Source of the DNA: Pleodorina starrii
Lineage: Eukaryota > Chlorophyta > Chlorophyceae > Chlamydomonadales > Volvocaceae
Assembly: GCA_030267565.1 (NCBI GenBank)
Contig: BRXU01000019.1
Location: 2,592,501 to 2,656,500 of the forward strand
Reading direction: 5' to 3'
Length of the DNA stretch: 64,000 nucleotides
A model generated the notes under the pieces. The model saw nothing but the letters and a program-made list of their open reading frames with translations. It did not search any database and was not told the origin of the DNA. Below, in pieces: positions 12,001 through 20,937 of the stretch (its first letter is position 1; each line of letters begins with the position of its first letter). The translations under genes were made by a program, and so were the position numbers.

Positions 12001-15000
12001 GTGTGTGTGTTTTGGGGGGGAGGGGTCAAAGGGGGTTTCACATTTTCCCCCCCCCCCCCTCCAGCAACCCAACCCACCCCAAACCCCCAAACCCCCCCTC
12101 CCCCCTCCAAGCCCCCAGCCCCCAGGGACCCCCGAACCCAACCCAACCTGTAGTTCCTCCGTGTATGTGTGTATGTGTATGTGTGTCGTACCAACCTGTA
12201 GTTTCTCTTGAACTCGACGTAACTCTGAAGGTCCAGCTGCCCCTCCTGACCGTCCTTGAGCCGCTTGCTGTTCTCAATGGTGGAGAAGATCTCGTACCGC
12301 TGAACCAGGCTGCGGAGGCGGGGGGGGGGGGGACGGGGGGAGATATGGATGTGTGGATGTGTGAGTTTGGGGAAAAAGGGGAAGCCTGCGCTGCGAAGAA
12401 GTTAGCACAGTGGGAGGGGGGCGGGCCACCCGGGCCCTTGGGGGTGGTTGGAAAAACACCGTGCCCCACCCCATCCCCACCCCCACCCCCACCCTTTTGG
12501 ACGCCTTTCCGCCCCCAGCCCCCTTCTCCCAACTTGGTTCCCCCCCCCACACACACACACAGCCCCAGTCACGCCCTCATTCCCCCCCTCCCCCTTTGCC
12601 CCCACCTTGTCCCCCCCCTGCCAGCGCCCCCCCACCTTGGCCCCCCCTTCACTCTTCAACCCCCCACCTGCCCCCCCCCCCCCTTGGCCCCCCCTTCACT
12701 CTTCAACCCCCCACCTGCCCCCCCCACCTTGGCCCCCCCTTGAGTGCCAGTTGCAGCTGTGTTCGTGCCGCCGGTCCGTCCCTCTTTATCTCCATCAGGA
12801 AATTGGCGTTGAGAATGAGCAACTCTACGTGACCCGGGAAGATGGCCATGCCGCACTGCAGGGAGAGGAGGAGGAGGAGGGAGGCGGAGGGGGGAGAGGG
12901 GGGAAGACGAGGGAGGAGGGAGAGGAGGGAGGAGGGGGAGGAGGAGGATGACGAGGGGGTAAGGGGAGGGGGTAAGGGGAACAGTTTGGGGCGTGGGGAC
13001 AAGAGCGAACTGTGAGATCAAAACTTTGCCCGGGGGGGGGGGAAGGGTACTTTGGGTACTTTGGGGGGGGGGGGGGATGTCCACGAGGGGGGTGAGGGGG
13101 AACCCGACAAGGGCGGGTGCAAATCGGATTGCGCAGAGGACAGAAGACAGAGGTCAGCCCCGCCCCCCTCCGCCCCCCGTCCCTTCATTTTTTACCCCCC
13201 GTCCCTTCAATTCTCTTCCCGTCCTCCGTCCCTTCCCGTCTCCCTTCCCCCGTCCCTTCCAGCCCCCCGCCCCCCCCCCACCTTGATCACCATCTCCCCC
13301 ACCAGAGCCATCTCCTCAAGGATCACCCCGTCGTTGTCGAAGTGGCGCATGCAGCGAGAGATCACCTCCACATCATCTGAGGAGAGAGGGAGGGAGGGAG
13401 GGGGGAGGGGGGGGAGGGGAGGGGGGGCAGGGGGGGCAAGGGGGGGCAGAAGGGCGGGGGAGGGGGGAAGAGGGAGGGGAGAGTGGCGGTGGAGTGCGAA
13501 GCTTAAGGCGCGGGGGCATTGAGCTCTCCCACGTCGTGTAAAAGGGTAGGGTGTGTGTATGTGTGTGTGTGTCCCCTCTTCCCCTCCCCTCCCCCTGCCC
13601 CCCCCTCTCACTCACCCGGCGAGCCGAACTGGTGCACTTTCTTTAGTTTGAACCCCACATCGAGATTGGAGAACTTGCGGGCAGGGGCCATGCGGTATCG
13701 GACCCAGGCGGCGGTGGCTCCGAAGCCCAGTGCGGCGGCCGGCCACACGCCGTACAGGACGAGCTGCACGGTAAGGGAGGTAGGGGGGAAGCAAGGGAGG
13801 TAGGTGGTGAAGGTGGCGGAGGTAGGTGGTGATGCCGTACATGGTGGGTCGGTGGGTCGGTGACACACGCCGTGTTCATCCCACCCCTCAACGGTGCAAG
13901 GTCGCGCACACACACACACACACAGACACACACACAATGCACATCCGCACACACCCGCCCCCACCCCCACCCTCACCCATCCCCCACCACCACGCACATA
14001 CACGCACCCTTCTCCCCACCCACACACAAGTTACCGTTCACGGGCCCCCCCCTAGACGTGGATACCCCCACCACCACCAAACACACATGCACACCCATAC
14101 ACACCCACCCACCCCCACCCACCCCCCACACACCCACATTCCTCCGTCCGCTCACCTGCACCGCAAAGTGTTTGGCGCTCTCCTCCTCTCTGTGGGGCTG
14201 AAACAAAAAGTAGCAGTACACGCCGCACGTGTACGACACTGCGGCCCAACCGCCCACCCAGGAAAAGTTGATGTAGTACCGGAGGAAGGGCAACTGCGGG
14301 GGGGGGGGAGGGGGGGAAGGGGGGGAAAGGGGGGGACCGGGGGAGGGGGCGGGTAGAGGAACAGCCCAACATGTGTGTGTGTGGTGGTGGTGGTGGGGGG
14401 GTGTATCCACGTATAGGCCGGAGCACGGGGGGGTGGTACCTACCCCTACCCCCACCCCTACCCTACCCATACCCATCCATACCCGCCCAACCCCCCCACC
14501 CACGCCCCCCACCCACGCACCCGAGAAAAGTTGAAGTAGGTAATCCCCACCACCAGCACCAGCACCGTCACCGCTTGGACTTTGGCGATAGAGGCCATCG
14601 TGTTTATGGCAATCACGTAAGCCGCCTGTACGGTACCGTACGATCATGCCATGTCGTACATTGTCGTACACGACAGGGTACGGTGCCAAGAGGGCGGGCC
14701 GGGCAGCAGCGGCGAAAGGGGGGCGTCTGTTTTATTGAAAAGAGGTGTAAAGGGGGTGAGGTGAGACCCCTGGGTCGTGCAAGCGGGGGTGGACGCCCTG
14801 GTGTGGGGTGACGTGGGGTGACGTGTGTGTGTATGTGCGTGTGTACGTGTGCGTGCGTGTGTGTGTGAGAGGGGGAGAAATGGGCAATCCAGGGATGGGC
14901 CAAAGGCCGTGCAAACGGTGAATACGTGTGGAGAGGGGTGTGGGGTTGGGTAGGTGGGTGGGTCGGTCGGTGGGTGGGTAAAACGAAAAACCGCAGCGGA

Positions 15001-18000
15001 CAAGGAGACGGCGTGGGTGGGTGGCGGCAGCGCGCAACAGTGGCGATGGTACGGACAGGAGGACGCCAACACATACCCACACGCTGAGTGGGTGGGGGGT
15101 GGGGGGTCAGGGAGGGATATGCTCCTTTATATAACCTAACAATGAGTCACTGGGGTGGGTGGGGGGGTGGGGGGGACATGGTTTCTTCGCGCCACCCATC
15201 CATCGCTCACCGATTTTCATTCTAGGCACCCGTACATTGCCAACATGTGAGAATGTTTCGGATTTCAAGCATGCTGAGCACCCTTAAACCCCTAAAAACC
15301 CTTAACCCTAAAACCCTAACACCCCTAAAAAACCCTAAAAGCAACCTCCCACCCAACCCACATACACAACCCCACCTTGAGGACCAGCACCTTGAGCCTC
15401 GTGACCGCAGTGGGTGAAGCCATGATGCCCCGAGCCACCGGGTTCAGGTCACAGCCCGCAACCAACTGGGCAGAGGCGGTTGGCGGTTACGGGTGACAGT
15501 TGGCGGTTATGTGGCAGCGGTTGGGATGGCGGTTGCGGTGGTTGGGGTTTTGCAGTACGTGGGACGGTGGGAGGGGGACGGGGAGGAGGTCAACGAGGAG
15601 AGCACGTGCAGCACAAAGACGTGAGGGTGGGGTGGGGGGGGGTAGGGGGGGGACGCGGCGACACTGCAACGCAGCGCATCCCAACACAACACAAGGTACG
15701 AGCAGCGCCGGAATCGTCGGGATGTCAGTCCGTCCGTCATTCAAGTCAGTCAGTCAGCCAAGTCGGGCCCTCCGGGCAAAGGGGGGCCGGGGAGCTCCCA
15801 GCGCCATACCCCCCACCCCCCGACCCTCCAAGACGGACAAATGCGCCGCTTCACGTCGCCTCCTGCTGCCTATTCAGAGGGCAAGGTGCTCCCAACCCTT
15901 CCTTTGGGGGTCACCTTTAACGAGATGACGTCATTCCGATGAGATGACGTCATTCCGGGGCTGCCCCCCCCCGCAGGCGCTGCTCGTCCGTCCCCCTCCC
16001 CCTGCTCTCTCCTCCCCGTCCCCTCCTCCGGTGCTGTCCTTCTTCTCCTGCCTCGCCTCCCCTCCCCTCCCCTCCCCTCCCCTTCCCTCCCCCGCCATAA
16101 CCCCCACCCACCATAAGGCCCGTGCAGCAGGCGAACACGATGGCGGTTACCCCGGCAACGCCCATGTGAATCAGGTGGGGCGTCTCAAAGCACTCTGTGT
16201 GTGCGGAACCACGGGTCGGGGCGGGTCGGGGCGGGGAGAGGCGGGTCGGGTCGGATCGGGGCAGGACAGCAAGGCGACCCACGGGTCGGGTCGGGTCGTG
16301 GCGTCGTGCCAAGCTGCCCAGGTCACTCAGGCATTCCGGCAGGGCCAGTCACACAGAAGCAGCCACATAAAAAGTACAGACAGAGGGGCAGATGGGCCGG
16401 GTCCACCAGGGGGGGCGTTGGGGGGGGGGGGGGTAAGGGTGCGATGCGTCATTATTTCTTCAGGATTTCGGCTCCCGGGAGGGGGTTATCCACGTATAGG
16501 CCGGAGCCCCCGGGGGGGGGGAGGCCGTGGGGCGGGGGGCGGGTTTCGGGCTGTCGACAGCGACAACCAACACCACCACCACCACCACCACCTACCGACG
16601 TCGGCGAAGTAGGCGTGCGGATGTGACCCGCGGGTCGAAAACTCGCAATTGAACAGAAACACCATGTAGTCAAACCTGGTTGGCGCAACGGCGGGACAAA
16701 CAACGGAGGTCGCAAAATGTGGGGATGGGGACGGAGGGGTGGGGGTGAGGGTAGTAACGTGTAAAGGGGGTAGTACCGTATCTCCGAGCGCGGACAAGGA
16801 GAAAGCAAAACACGGCACCGCGGCACCGCCGTACAGACGGAGAAACTCACCCACCCCTTTCATGTCTTACTGTGTGTTTGTGTGTTCAGGTTTTGTTTTG
16901 CGAAGCCTACCTTTCGACGTCGTCAAAACGCGTTTTCTCCCCCCCCCCCTCACCCCACGCCCCCACCCATTTTGGTTGCATGACACTACACTACAACCTT
17001 CGCACAGCAAAAGCAACTCGATGTGCGCCCCCCCCCCCCGGTGCCCGTCTGGGTGGGTGTGGCCTGTGGCGTCGCGCCTCGAGGGACCGCTCCCGGGAGG
17101 GCCCCATCTCACCCCCAGCGGTGGGATTGCAGCCGCCCGCCCCCGTCCTGCCCCCCCCTTCGCCCTCCCCCTCCGCCCTGGCCCTACTCCAGGCACACTC
17201 GGCACCACCCACCCGCCCCATCAGCCCCACCGCCCTCCAAACCGCACCGAAACCACATACCCACTGCCGTACTCACACGGACATGTAGACCAGTGTAAAG
17301 ACAATCTCCGTGAAAAGTTGCAGGACGCGAGCGAAGCGCATCAGAGACCGAGAGTGCTCCTGGGGGGGTGGGGAGGAGGGGAGGGTGGAGGGGGGGGATT
17401 AGGGGGGAGAATACAGCGAAGTAAAGGGGGAGGAGGGGCAGCGAGGGGGAGCGGGTTTCGATAATGCGATGCGGCATTCAGGTACTGATTGCAGCAACCC
17501 CGTCAGCCCCTTCCGAAGCAGAAACAGAGCGAATCAGGTGTAAATTGTGAAGGTACTGAGGGAAAGGAGAGTAACGGGCAGCGGGACAGCTGTGCTGTGC
17601 TGTGCTGCGCTGTGCTGCGCTGTGCTGCGCTGTGCTGTGCTGCGCTGTGCTGTGCTGCGCTGTGCTGTGCTGCACCGCTCCAAGATGGCGGCTCCTGAGC
17701 CCCAAAATCCGCTGAGTCCGCTGAGTCTCTCAGAGTCCGCTGCTGCTGAGTGGTGCTGGGCTGGGTCCTGGGGGCCGTGCCGGGCTGGTAGGGCAGTCAG
17801 GGGCCAGTCGGGGGGCCTCGCACGTTTGCACCTGCGGGGTCCGTCCACAGCCACCCACCCACCCACCCACCCCGCCTTCCCCCGCCCCGCCTGCCCCCGC
17901 CCCACCCACCCACCCACCCTCCCCCCCCCGGCCCCCCTCCTCGGGAGCTGATCTGATCCAATCCAGTGGCGCTGCTTCGATGGCCCCGCTGCCACAGCCT

Positions 18001-20465
18001 TCGAGTTCCCGGTCCTTTGATCTGCTCTGCTCCCCGACCCCCGATCCCACATCCCGGATCTCAGATCCCAGATGTCACATCCCACATCCCAGATCCCGAA
18101 TCTCAGATTTCCAGATCCCAAATGTCACCTCCCACATCCCGGATCTCAGATTTCCAGATCCCAAATGTCACATCCCGCATCCCAGATCCCACATCCCCGA
18201 CTCCGGATTCCACGGACCCCCCGGTCCCGACCTGCTTGCGCATGGCCACTGTGAGCGCCGCGATGCAGCCCACAGCGATGTAGACCACCGCCACCAGGGC
18301 GTAAAAGATGCGGATGTAGACCTGGTAGCCCTGCGGGGGGGTCCAGGGGGGGGGGCAGGGGGCAGCCAGTACACAATGGGAGCGAGAGAAAGGAGGGGGG
18401 GGTGCTGACCCGCGGGTCGGCGGTGGATTCGGCGCTGGGTGCTGAGCGTTGGGCGCTGACCCGCGGGTCGGCGCTGGGTGCTGAGCGTTGGGCGCTGGCC
18501 CGCGGGTCGGCGCTGGGTGCTGAGCGTTGGGCGCTGACCCGCGGGTCGGCGCTAGGTGCTGAGCGTTGGGCGCTGACCCGCGGGTCGGCGCTAGGTGCTG
18601 AGCGTTGGGCACTGACCCGCGGGTCGGCGGTGGGTGCTGAGCGTTGGGCACTGACCCGCGGGTCGGCGGTGGGTGCTGAGCGTTGGGCACTGACCCGCGG
18701 GTCGGCGCTGGGTGCTGAGCGTGGGCACTGACCCGCGGGTCGGCGCTGGTTGCTGAGCGTTGGGTGCTGACCCGCGGGTCGGCGCTGGGTGCTGAGCGTT
18801 GGGTGCTGACCCGCGGGTCGGCGCTAGGTGCTGAGCGTTGGGTGCTGACCCGCGGGTCGGCGGTGGAATCGACGCTGGGTGCTGAGCGCCGGGCGCTGCC
18901 CTGACTGGACGCCCTCCGTCCACGAGCCCTAGCGGGAGAGCCCAAGCGGCCGCGAGCCGGAAGCGGCAAAGCCCCCTTCAGGTCTCCGACTGTGCTCCTG
19001 ACATCCGTCCGACCGTCCTGCAAGTCAGCCAGCCTGGCAGCCAGCCAGACAAGCGCCAGCCACCGGCCCCACCGGAGGCACCTGTCTGTGTTTCCTCCGC
19101 CTTTGCCCGCCTTCTCCCCCGCCATCTGTCGGCGTCTGTCGCCCTCCGATCGCTTCCCCCTCCCATCTGCTTTCTGCCATCTGCTTTCTGCCTTCTGTCA
19201 CCCGCCATCCAAAGCGCTGCTGCAGCAGTCCAGCAGTCCAGTGTGCATTCCGCGTGCAGCTGCTGCTGCCGCCACCCTCAGGGGGTCCCCTCCCTCAGGC
19301 GGGGTTCACCGACGATCCGTCAGGCGGCACACGCCCCTCCGAACCGACCTCCCCCCCCACACACACGTGTCAGGGAGCTACCGCTCCTGCCGCCGCCGCT
19401 GCTGCCTCCGCCGCCGCTGCTGCCTCCGCCGCTGCTGCCTCCGCCGCTGCTGCCGCCGCCGCTGCTGCCTCCGCCGCTGCTGCTGTCGCCGCTGCTGCTG
19501 CCGCCGCTGCTGCTGTCGCCGCTGCTGCTGCCGCCGCTGCTGCTGTCGCCGCTGCTGCTGCCGCCATCTCCACCACCACCGCCTCCACCTCCGCCACTGC
19601 GGACGCCGGGAAGGCGCTCCCAGGCTCCGAATCCAACACGAGCCGGCTCCGAAGCCACCCCAGGCGTGCCGCCGTGTCTCCTACCAAGCTGTGGCTTTTT
19701 CGGAGGGCTGCCAGTGCCGCCCAGCTGGCCTTCAGCCGACGCCGATGCGGGCCCAACCCCGCCCCCCCCCAATGCGGCCACCGTCCGCCAGTCTCCGGGG
19801 CCCACCCCATCCCCGCGCAGACCGCTTCCCGGCCCCGGCCCGGCAACACAGCCCGCCCCCCCAAGTGACCCGACCACACGCAGCCCGCGCCACCCCCTGC
19901 CTCCCTCCCTCCCTCCCTCCCTCCCGCACACACCCAAATACACACACGTGTGTGTTTATGCTCACCCATATCCGCGCCACGGGGGAGCGGAGCAGCGTCC
20001 ATCTCACCACTTGCCAGACTGCGTTCGGGGGAGCAGCAGGCAGCAGCACAGGGGCGCAGTGCAACGCAACGCCGCGCAGCGCGTGGCGTTTGTAAGTTTG
20101 GCGGTGGCGGTAGGGGCTCGGAAACGTGCCAGTGGCCAGTGCCGCGTCCCCAGACCGCCTCGGGTGGTTCGCGAAGGCTGCTACCGTATTTCTTATTATC
20201 TTTTCCCAGACTGCATTTGTGGGAGCGCAATTCCTGGGGGCCAATTCCGGGATGCTTCACTCCTGCCGCACCCACCTGGGTTGGAGGTCGTGATTTCCCA
20301 GCCGTTGGTCGGATTAAATATGACGAGGAAGGGGATAAGCGCTTCGAGCACAATTTTGACGACCGCGAATTTCCAGCTGTCGGCGCTCTTGCTGCGGGAC
20401 AGCATGTACCTGCGCGCGCGGGACGACGTAGCAGGGTGCAACACCATCGGCACCCGCGATGCCAT
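1..20465 (-). CDS. TmcB/TmcC-like multi-pass membrane protein with PAS modules (3' end outside window)
   Basis: This gene reads leftward and runs off the left edge. I assembled 29 exons, about 1,510 residues so far, whose phases all agree except at one unresolved junction (5081 to 4501). Order: membrane region (residues about 1-356), helical linker (357-570), PAS modules (about 571-1030), further conserved blocks, then a low-complexity tail. The layout and block sequences match the family that algal annotations name after Dictyostelium 'tiny macrocysts' TmcB/TmcC; the biochemical role is unknown, and sensing or signalling at a membrane is inference from the PAS folds. The ATG at 20465 has A at -3 and G at +4. 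A second in-frame ATG lies 20 codons on, just after a possible acceptor, so a spliced upstream first exon is possible. Exon coordinates are given in the part entries below. The family assignment is firm; the exact start is not. Confidence 0.85.
199..569 (-). other. Intron between exons 28 and 29 of the PAS gene
   Basis: This intron starts at the donor next to a cluster of CGTAC-type repeats (533-575) and ends at the acceptor at 199. I see no other gene in it. The plus strand of 1-225 is also open without a stop, but I read that as the shadow of exon 29. Confidence 0.55.
533..575. repeat. CGTAC-type repeat cluster at a splice donor
   Basis: Repeated words of the form GCCGTACTGTGCCGTAC abut the donor of PAS-gene exon 28. 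The same family occurs at 1493-1553, 2280-2341, 6933-6950, 14627-14695, 31101-31138 and 41266-41305. Confidence 0.7.
1493..1553. repeat. CGTAC-type repeat cluster upstream of an acceptor
   Basis: Words such as GTCGTACCGGTGCCGTACC recur here, just upstream (sense strand) of the acceptor of PAS-gene exon 28. Confidence 0.7.
1635..1970. repeat. 17-bp minisatellite, about 20 copies, with palindromic core
   Basis: The unit is GACCCACGGGTCATAGC with small changes. Each copy contains the palindrome GACCC-two bases-GGGTC. The array lies inside the PAS-gene intron between exons 27 and 28 (1485-2342), so it is not coding. Confidence 0.93.
2280..2341. repeat. CGTAC-type repeat cluster at a splice donor
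   Basis: Inverted copies of GTACGGC and GCCGTAC surround a T-rich core here. The cluster begins at the donor of PAS-gene exon 27, and its two halves could pair into a hairpin. Confidence 0.65.
2728..2767 (+). repeat. Dispersed element with the core CCTTCGCTGCGGTATC
   Basis: The core is followed by TTTCTTACCC. Related copies lie at 30505-30536, 31255-31290 (inverted) and 43245-43292, with partial copies at 5480-5505 and 26100-26122 (inverted) and 7277-7302. Confidence 0.7.
4577..4944. repeat. GGGA (CCCT on the sense strand) microsatellite, about 370 bp
   Basis: A nearly perfect tetranucleotide tract lies between PAS-gene exons 23 and 24. Its frames stay open and would read as Pro-Ser-Leu repeats, but a tract of this kind lacks stop codons by composition alone. 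It hides the missing junction of the gene. Confidence 0.95.
7301..7531. repeat. 15-bp minisatellite CACAAACCCCACCCC
   Basis: About 15 tandem copies, some with TACCTCCAC or ACAGACC variants, sit right after the donor of PAS-gene exon 19. On the sense strand this is a G-rich array in the intron to exon 20. Confidence 0.92.
7587..9321 (-). other. Long PAS-gene intron 18 with an AT-richer block
   Basis: From about 7780 to 8680 the base composition drops from strongly G/C-biased to near balanced, unlike the neighbouring introns. I see no convincing exon, RNA gene or transposase. Short inverted GGGGCCCC-type words occur at about 7710 and 8700 near the two ends. From 9010 to 9320 the intron carries CA repeats. 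The block may be an old inserted element, but no target-site duplication is visible. Confidence 0.5.
9598..9870. repeat. GGGAGAGA-type purine repeat
   Basis: This is a purine-only tract in the intron between PAS-gene exons 17 and 18. On the sense strand it is the pyrimidine-rich half leading to the exon 18 acceptor. Confidence 0.93.
9984..10127. repeat. CCCT-type pyrimidine repeat
   Basis: This lies in the same intron as the purine repeat at 9598-9870 but nearer the exon 17 donor, and has the opposite strand bias. The two tracts are partly complementary, so the intron RNA could fold back on itself. Confidence 0.92.
11216..13376 (-). other. PAS gene part 2: helical linker (exons 11-15)
   Basis: Exons: 13376-13282, 12855-12728, 12309-12196, 11856-11707, 11369-11216. 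The translated segment is charged and helical, for example SLVQRYEIFSTIENS, LQSYVEFKRNYR and the block VLERYPNNGKLLRCYGKFL followed by EEVRNDPLAASRAYTEAAR. The last block is what gives these proteins their 'TPR-repeat' label, because it resembles a paired-helix repeat. The stretch NDPLAASRAY leads directly into the PAS region. Introns of 238-471 bp are G-rich after the donor and C-rich before the acceptor on the sense strand. Confidence 0.82.
11941..11975 (+). repeat. Dispersed intronic element TATCCACGTATAGGCCGGAG, copy 1
   Basis: This copy continues with CCCGTGAACGGTA. It lies in a PAS-gene intron; other copies are at 14403-14423, 16488-16510 and, inverted, at 14030-14062. Confidence 0.75.
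14030..14062 (-). repeat. Dispersed intronic element, inverted and degenerate copy
   Basis: Read on the minus strand it gives GTATCCACGT, then a G run, then CCCGTGAACGGTA, matching both ends of the copy at 11941. Confidence 0.6.
14403..14423 (+). repeat. Dispersed intronic element TATCCACGTATAGGCCGGAG, copy 2
   Basis: This is an exact match to the 20-base core in another intron of the PAS gene, between exons 8 and 9. Confidence 0.75.
14627..14695. repeat. CGTAC-type repeat cluster at a splice acceptor
   Basis: Words such as GTACGGTACCGTACG lie directly beside the acceptor of PAS-gene exon 8 and contain several overlapping palindromes. Confidence 0.7.
15281..15340. repeat. Interstitial telomere-like repeat (CCCTAAAA)
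   Basis: Six or so degenerate CCCTAAAA/CCCTTAA units lie in the intron between PAS-gene exons 7 and 8. The Chlamydomonas telomere unit is TTTTAGGG, its complement. Single units also occur at about 4547, 5643, 24100, 24335, 46920 and 49228. Confidence 0.75.
16488..16510 (+). repeat. Dispersed intronic element TATCCACGTATAGGCCGGAG, copy 3
   Basis: The 20-base core is exact here too, in the intron between PAS-gene exons 5 and 6. Confidence 0.75.
17593..17672. repeat. GCTGTGCTGC-type minisatellite
   Basis: Tandem 5- and 10-bp units of GCTGT and GCTGC alternate within the intron between PAS-gene exons 3 and 4. Confidence 0.93.
18041..18215. repeat. ATCCCAGATCCCACATCCC-like minisatellite
   Basis: Irregular units of 8-19 bp built from ATCCC, CAGATCCC and CTCAGATTTCC lie in the intron between PAS-gene exons 3 and 4, close to the exon 3 donor. 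Confidence 0.85.
18403..18885. repeat. 39-bp minisatellite, about 11 copies, with palindromic core
   Basis: Each unit contains GACCCGCGGGTC followed by a spacer reading GCGCTGGGTGCTGAGCGTTG. The length is a multiple of three, so it yields open frames (PTRGSAPNAQHLA on the minus strand), but it lies within the intron between PAS-gene exons 2 and 3. Confidence 0.93.
19380..19572. repeat. GCCGCTGCTGCT-type trinucleotide-based repeat
   Basis: Units of GCCGCTGCTGCT and GTCGCTGCTGCT repeat within the same PAS-gene intron (18331-19965). All three frames are open, giving poly-Ala/Cys-type readings; I treat it as intronic. Confidence 0.9.
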
Positions 20466-20929
20466 CTTGCCATGGCCATGTCCTGTGTGCTGTTTCGGGT
20501 GACAGCTCGTGGCTGGGTCCGAGGACGCGCCTGGCCCATGTATTTCAGGTTTCAGGAATCGGGGTAAATGTACCTATGGCAAGGAACGCGCATGTGTCAC
20601 CGCTGCCGCTGGTCATCATCCCCAGCCCCCAACCCCTTGCCCCTGGCCGTATGCATGATTCCCTCGAGCCCCTTCCGTCGACCCACAGCAGCCCCCCTCC
20701 GTCCCCAACCGCCCAATCCCAGGGTCACTAGCCTCCGCGACATGGAGGAACCTCACATTGCCGCGAAAACGCCTTCCTGCAGCGACTTCCTCTGTTCAAG
20801 CAGGTCATCCTCCTCTCCCTGAACCTCGTCGCGATTGCGATTCCTGCGGCGCTCGGCAGTTGCAGTCTACATTTTAGGGACGGCTAGGCCAGCACACCAC
20901 GAGGTTAACGGCCACCCAGCGACAGGCCG
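20466..20929 (-). other. Probable 5' leader of the PAS gene
   Basis: This lies between a TATA box (20930-20937) and the chosen ATG (20465). It includes a minimal upstream reading frame, ATG followed at once by TAG (20872-20867), and a short frame starting MSRRLVTLGLGGWG (about 20742). An unrecognised first exon could be here instead. Confidence 0.4.
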
Positions 20930-20937
20930 TATTTATA
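20930..20937 (-). promoter_or_regulatory. TATA box of the PAS gene
   Basis: TATAAATA reads on the minus strand about 470 bp upstream of the chosen start codon. It is the only good TATA word in this stretch oriented toward the gene. Confidence 0.45.

Larger units (their letters stand above)
13616..20465 (-). other. PAS gene part 1: N-terminal multi-pass membrane region (exons 1-10)
   Basis: Exons: 20465-20276, 20018-19966, 18330-18232, 17359-17277, 16675-16596, 16194-16112, 15465-15376, 14625-14521, 14293-14156, 13763-13616. Hydrophobic stretches appear in exon 1 (around VVKIVLEALIPFLVIF), exon 3 (FYALVAVVYIAVGCIAAL), exon 4 (LFTEIVFTLVYM), exon 6 (MGVAGVTAIVFACC), exon 8 (VTVLVLVVGITYF), exon 9 (SYTCGVYCYFLF) and exon 10 (YGVWPAAALGFGA), so about seven membrane passes. 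Family hallmarks are GWEITTSN in exon 1, ECFETPHLIHM across exons 5-6 and the block CDLNPVARGIMASP in exon 7. Every junction keeps phase. Introns here carry the 39-bp repeat (18.4-18.9 kb), a GCTGTGCTGC repeat (17.6 kb), telomere-like DNA (15.3 kb) and the dispersed TATCCACGTATAGG element. Confidence 0.83.

Noticed and set aside
18403..18885. Regular repeats that might suggest a CRISPR array
   Set aside because: The spacers are identical as well as the repeats; it is a plain 39-bp minisatellite in an intron of a eukaryotic gene.
18103..19125. A 340-codon minus-strand frame with repeated PTRGS-type units
   Set aside because: The repeat length is a multiple of three, so the frame stays open by itself. 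The conserved exon inside it (18330-18232) has its own good splice sites.
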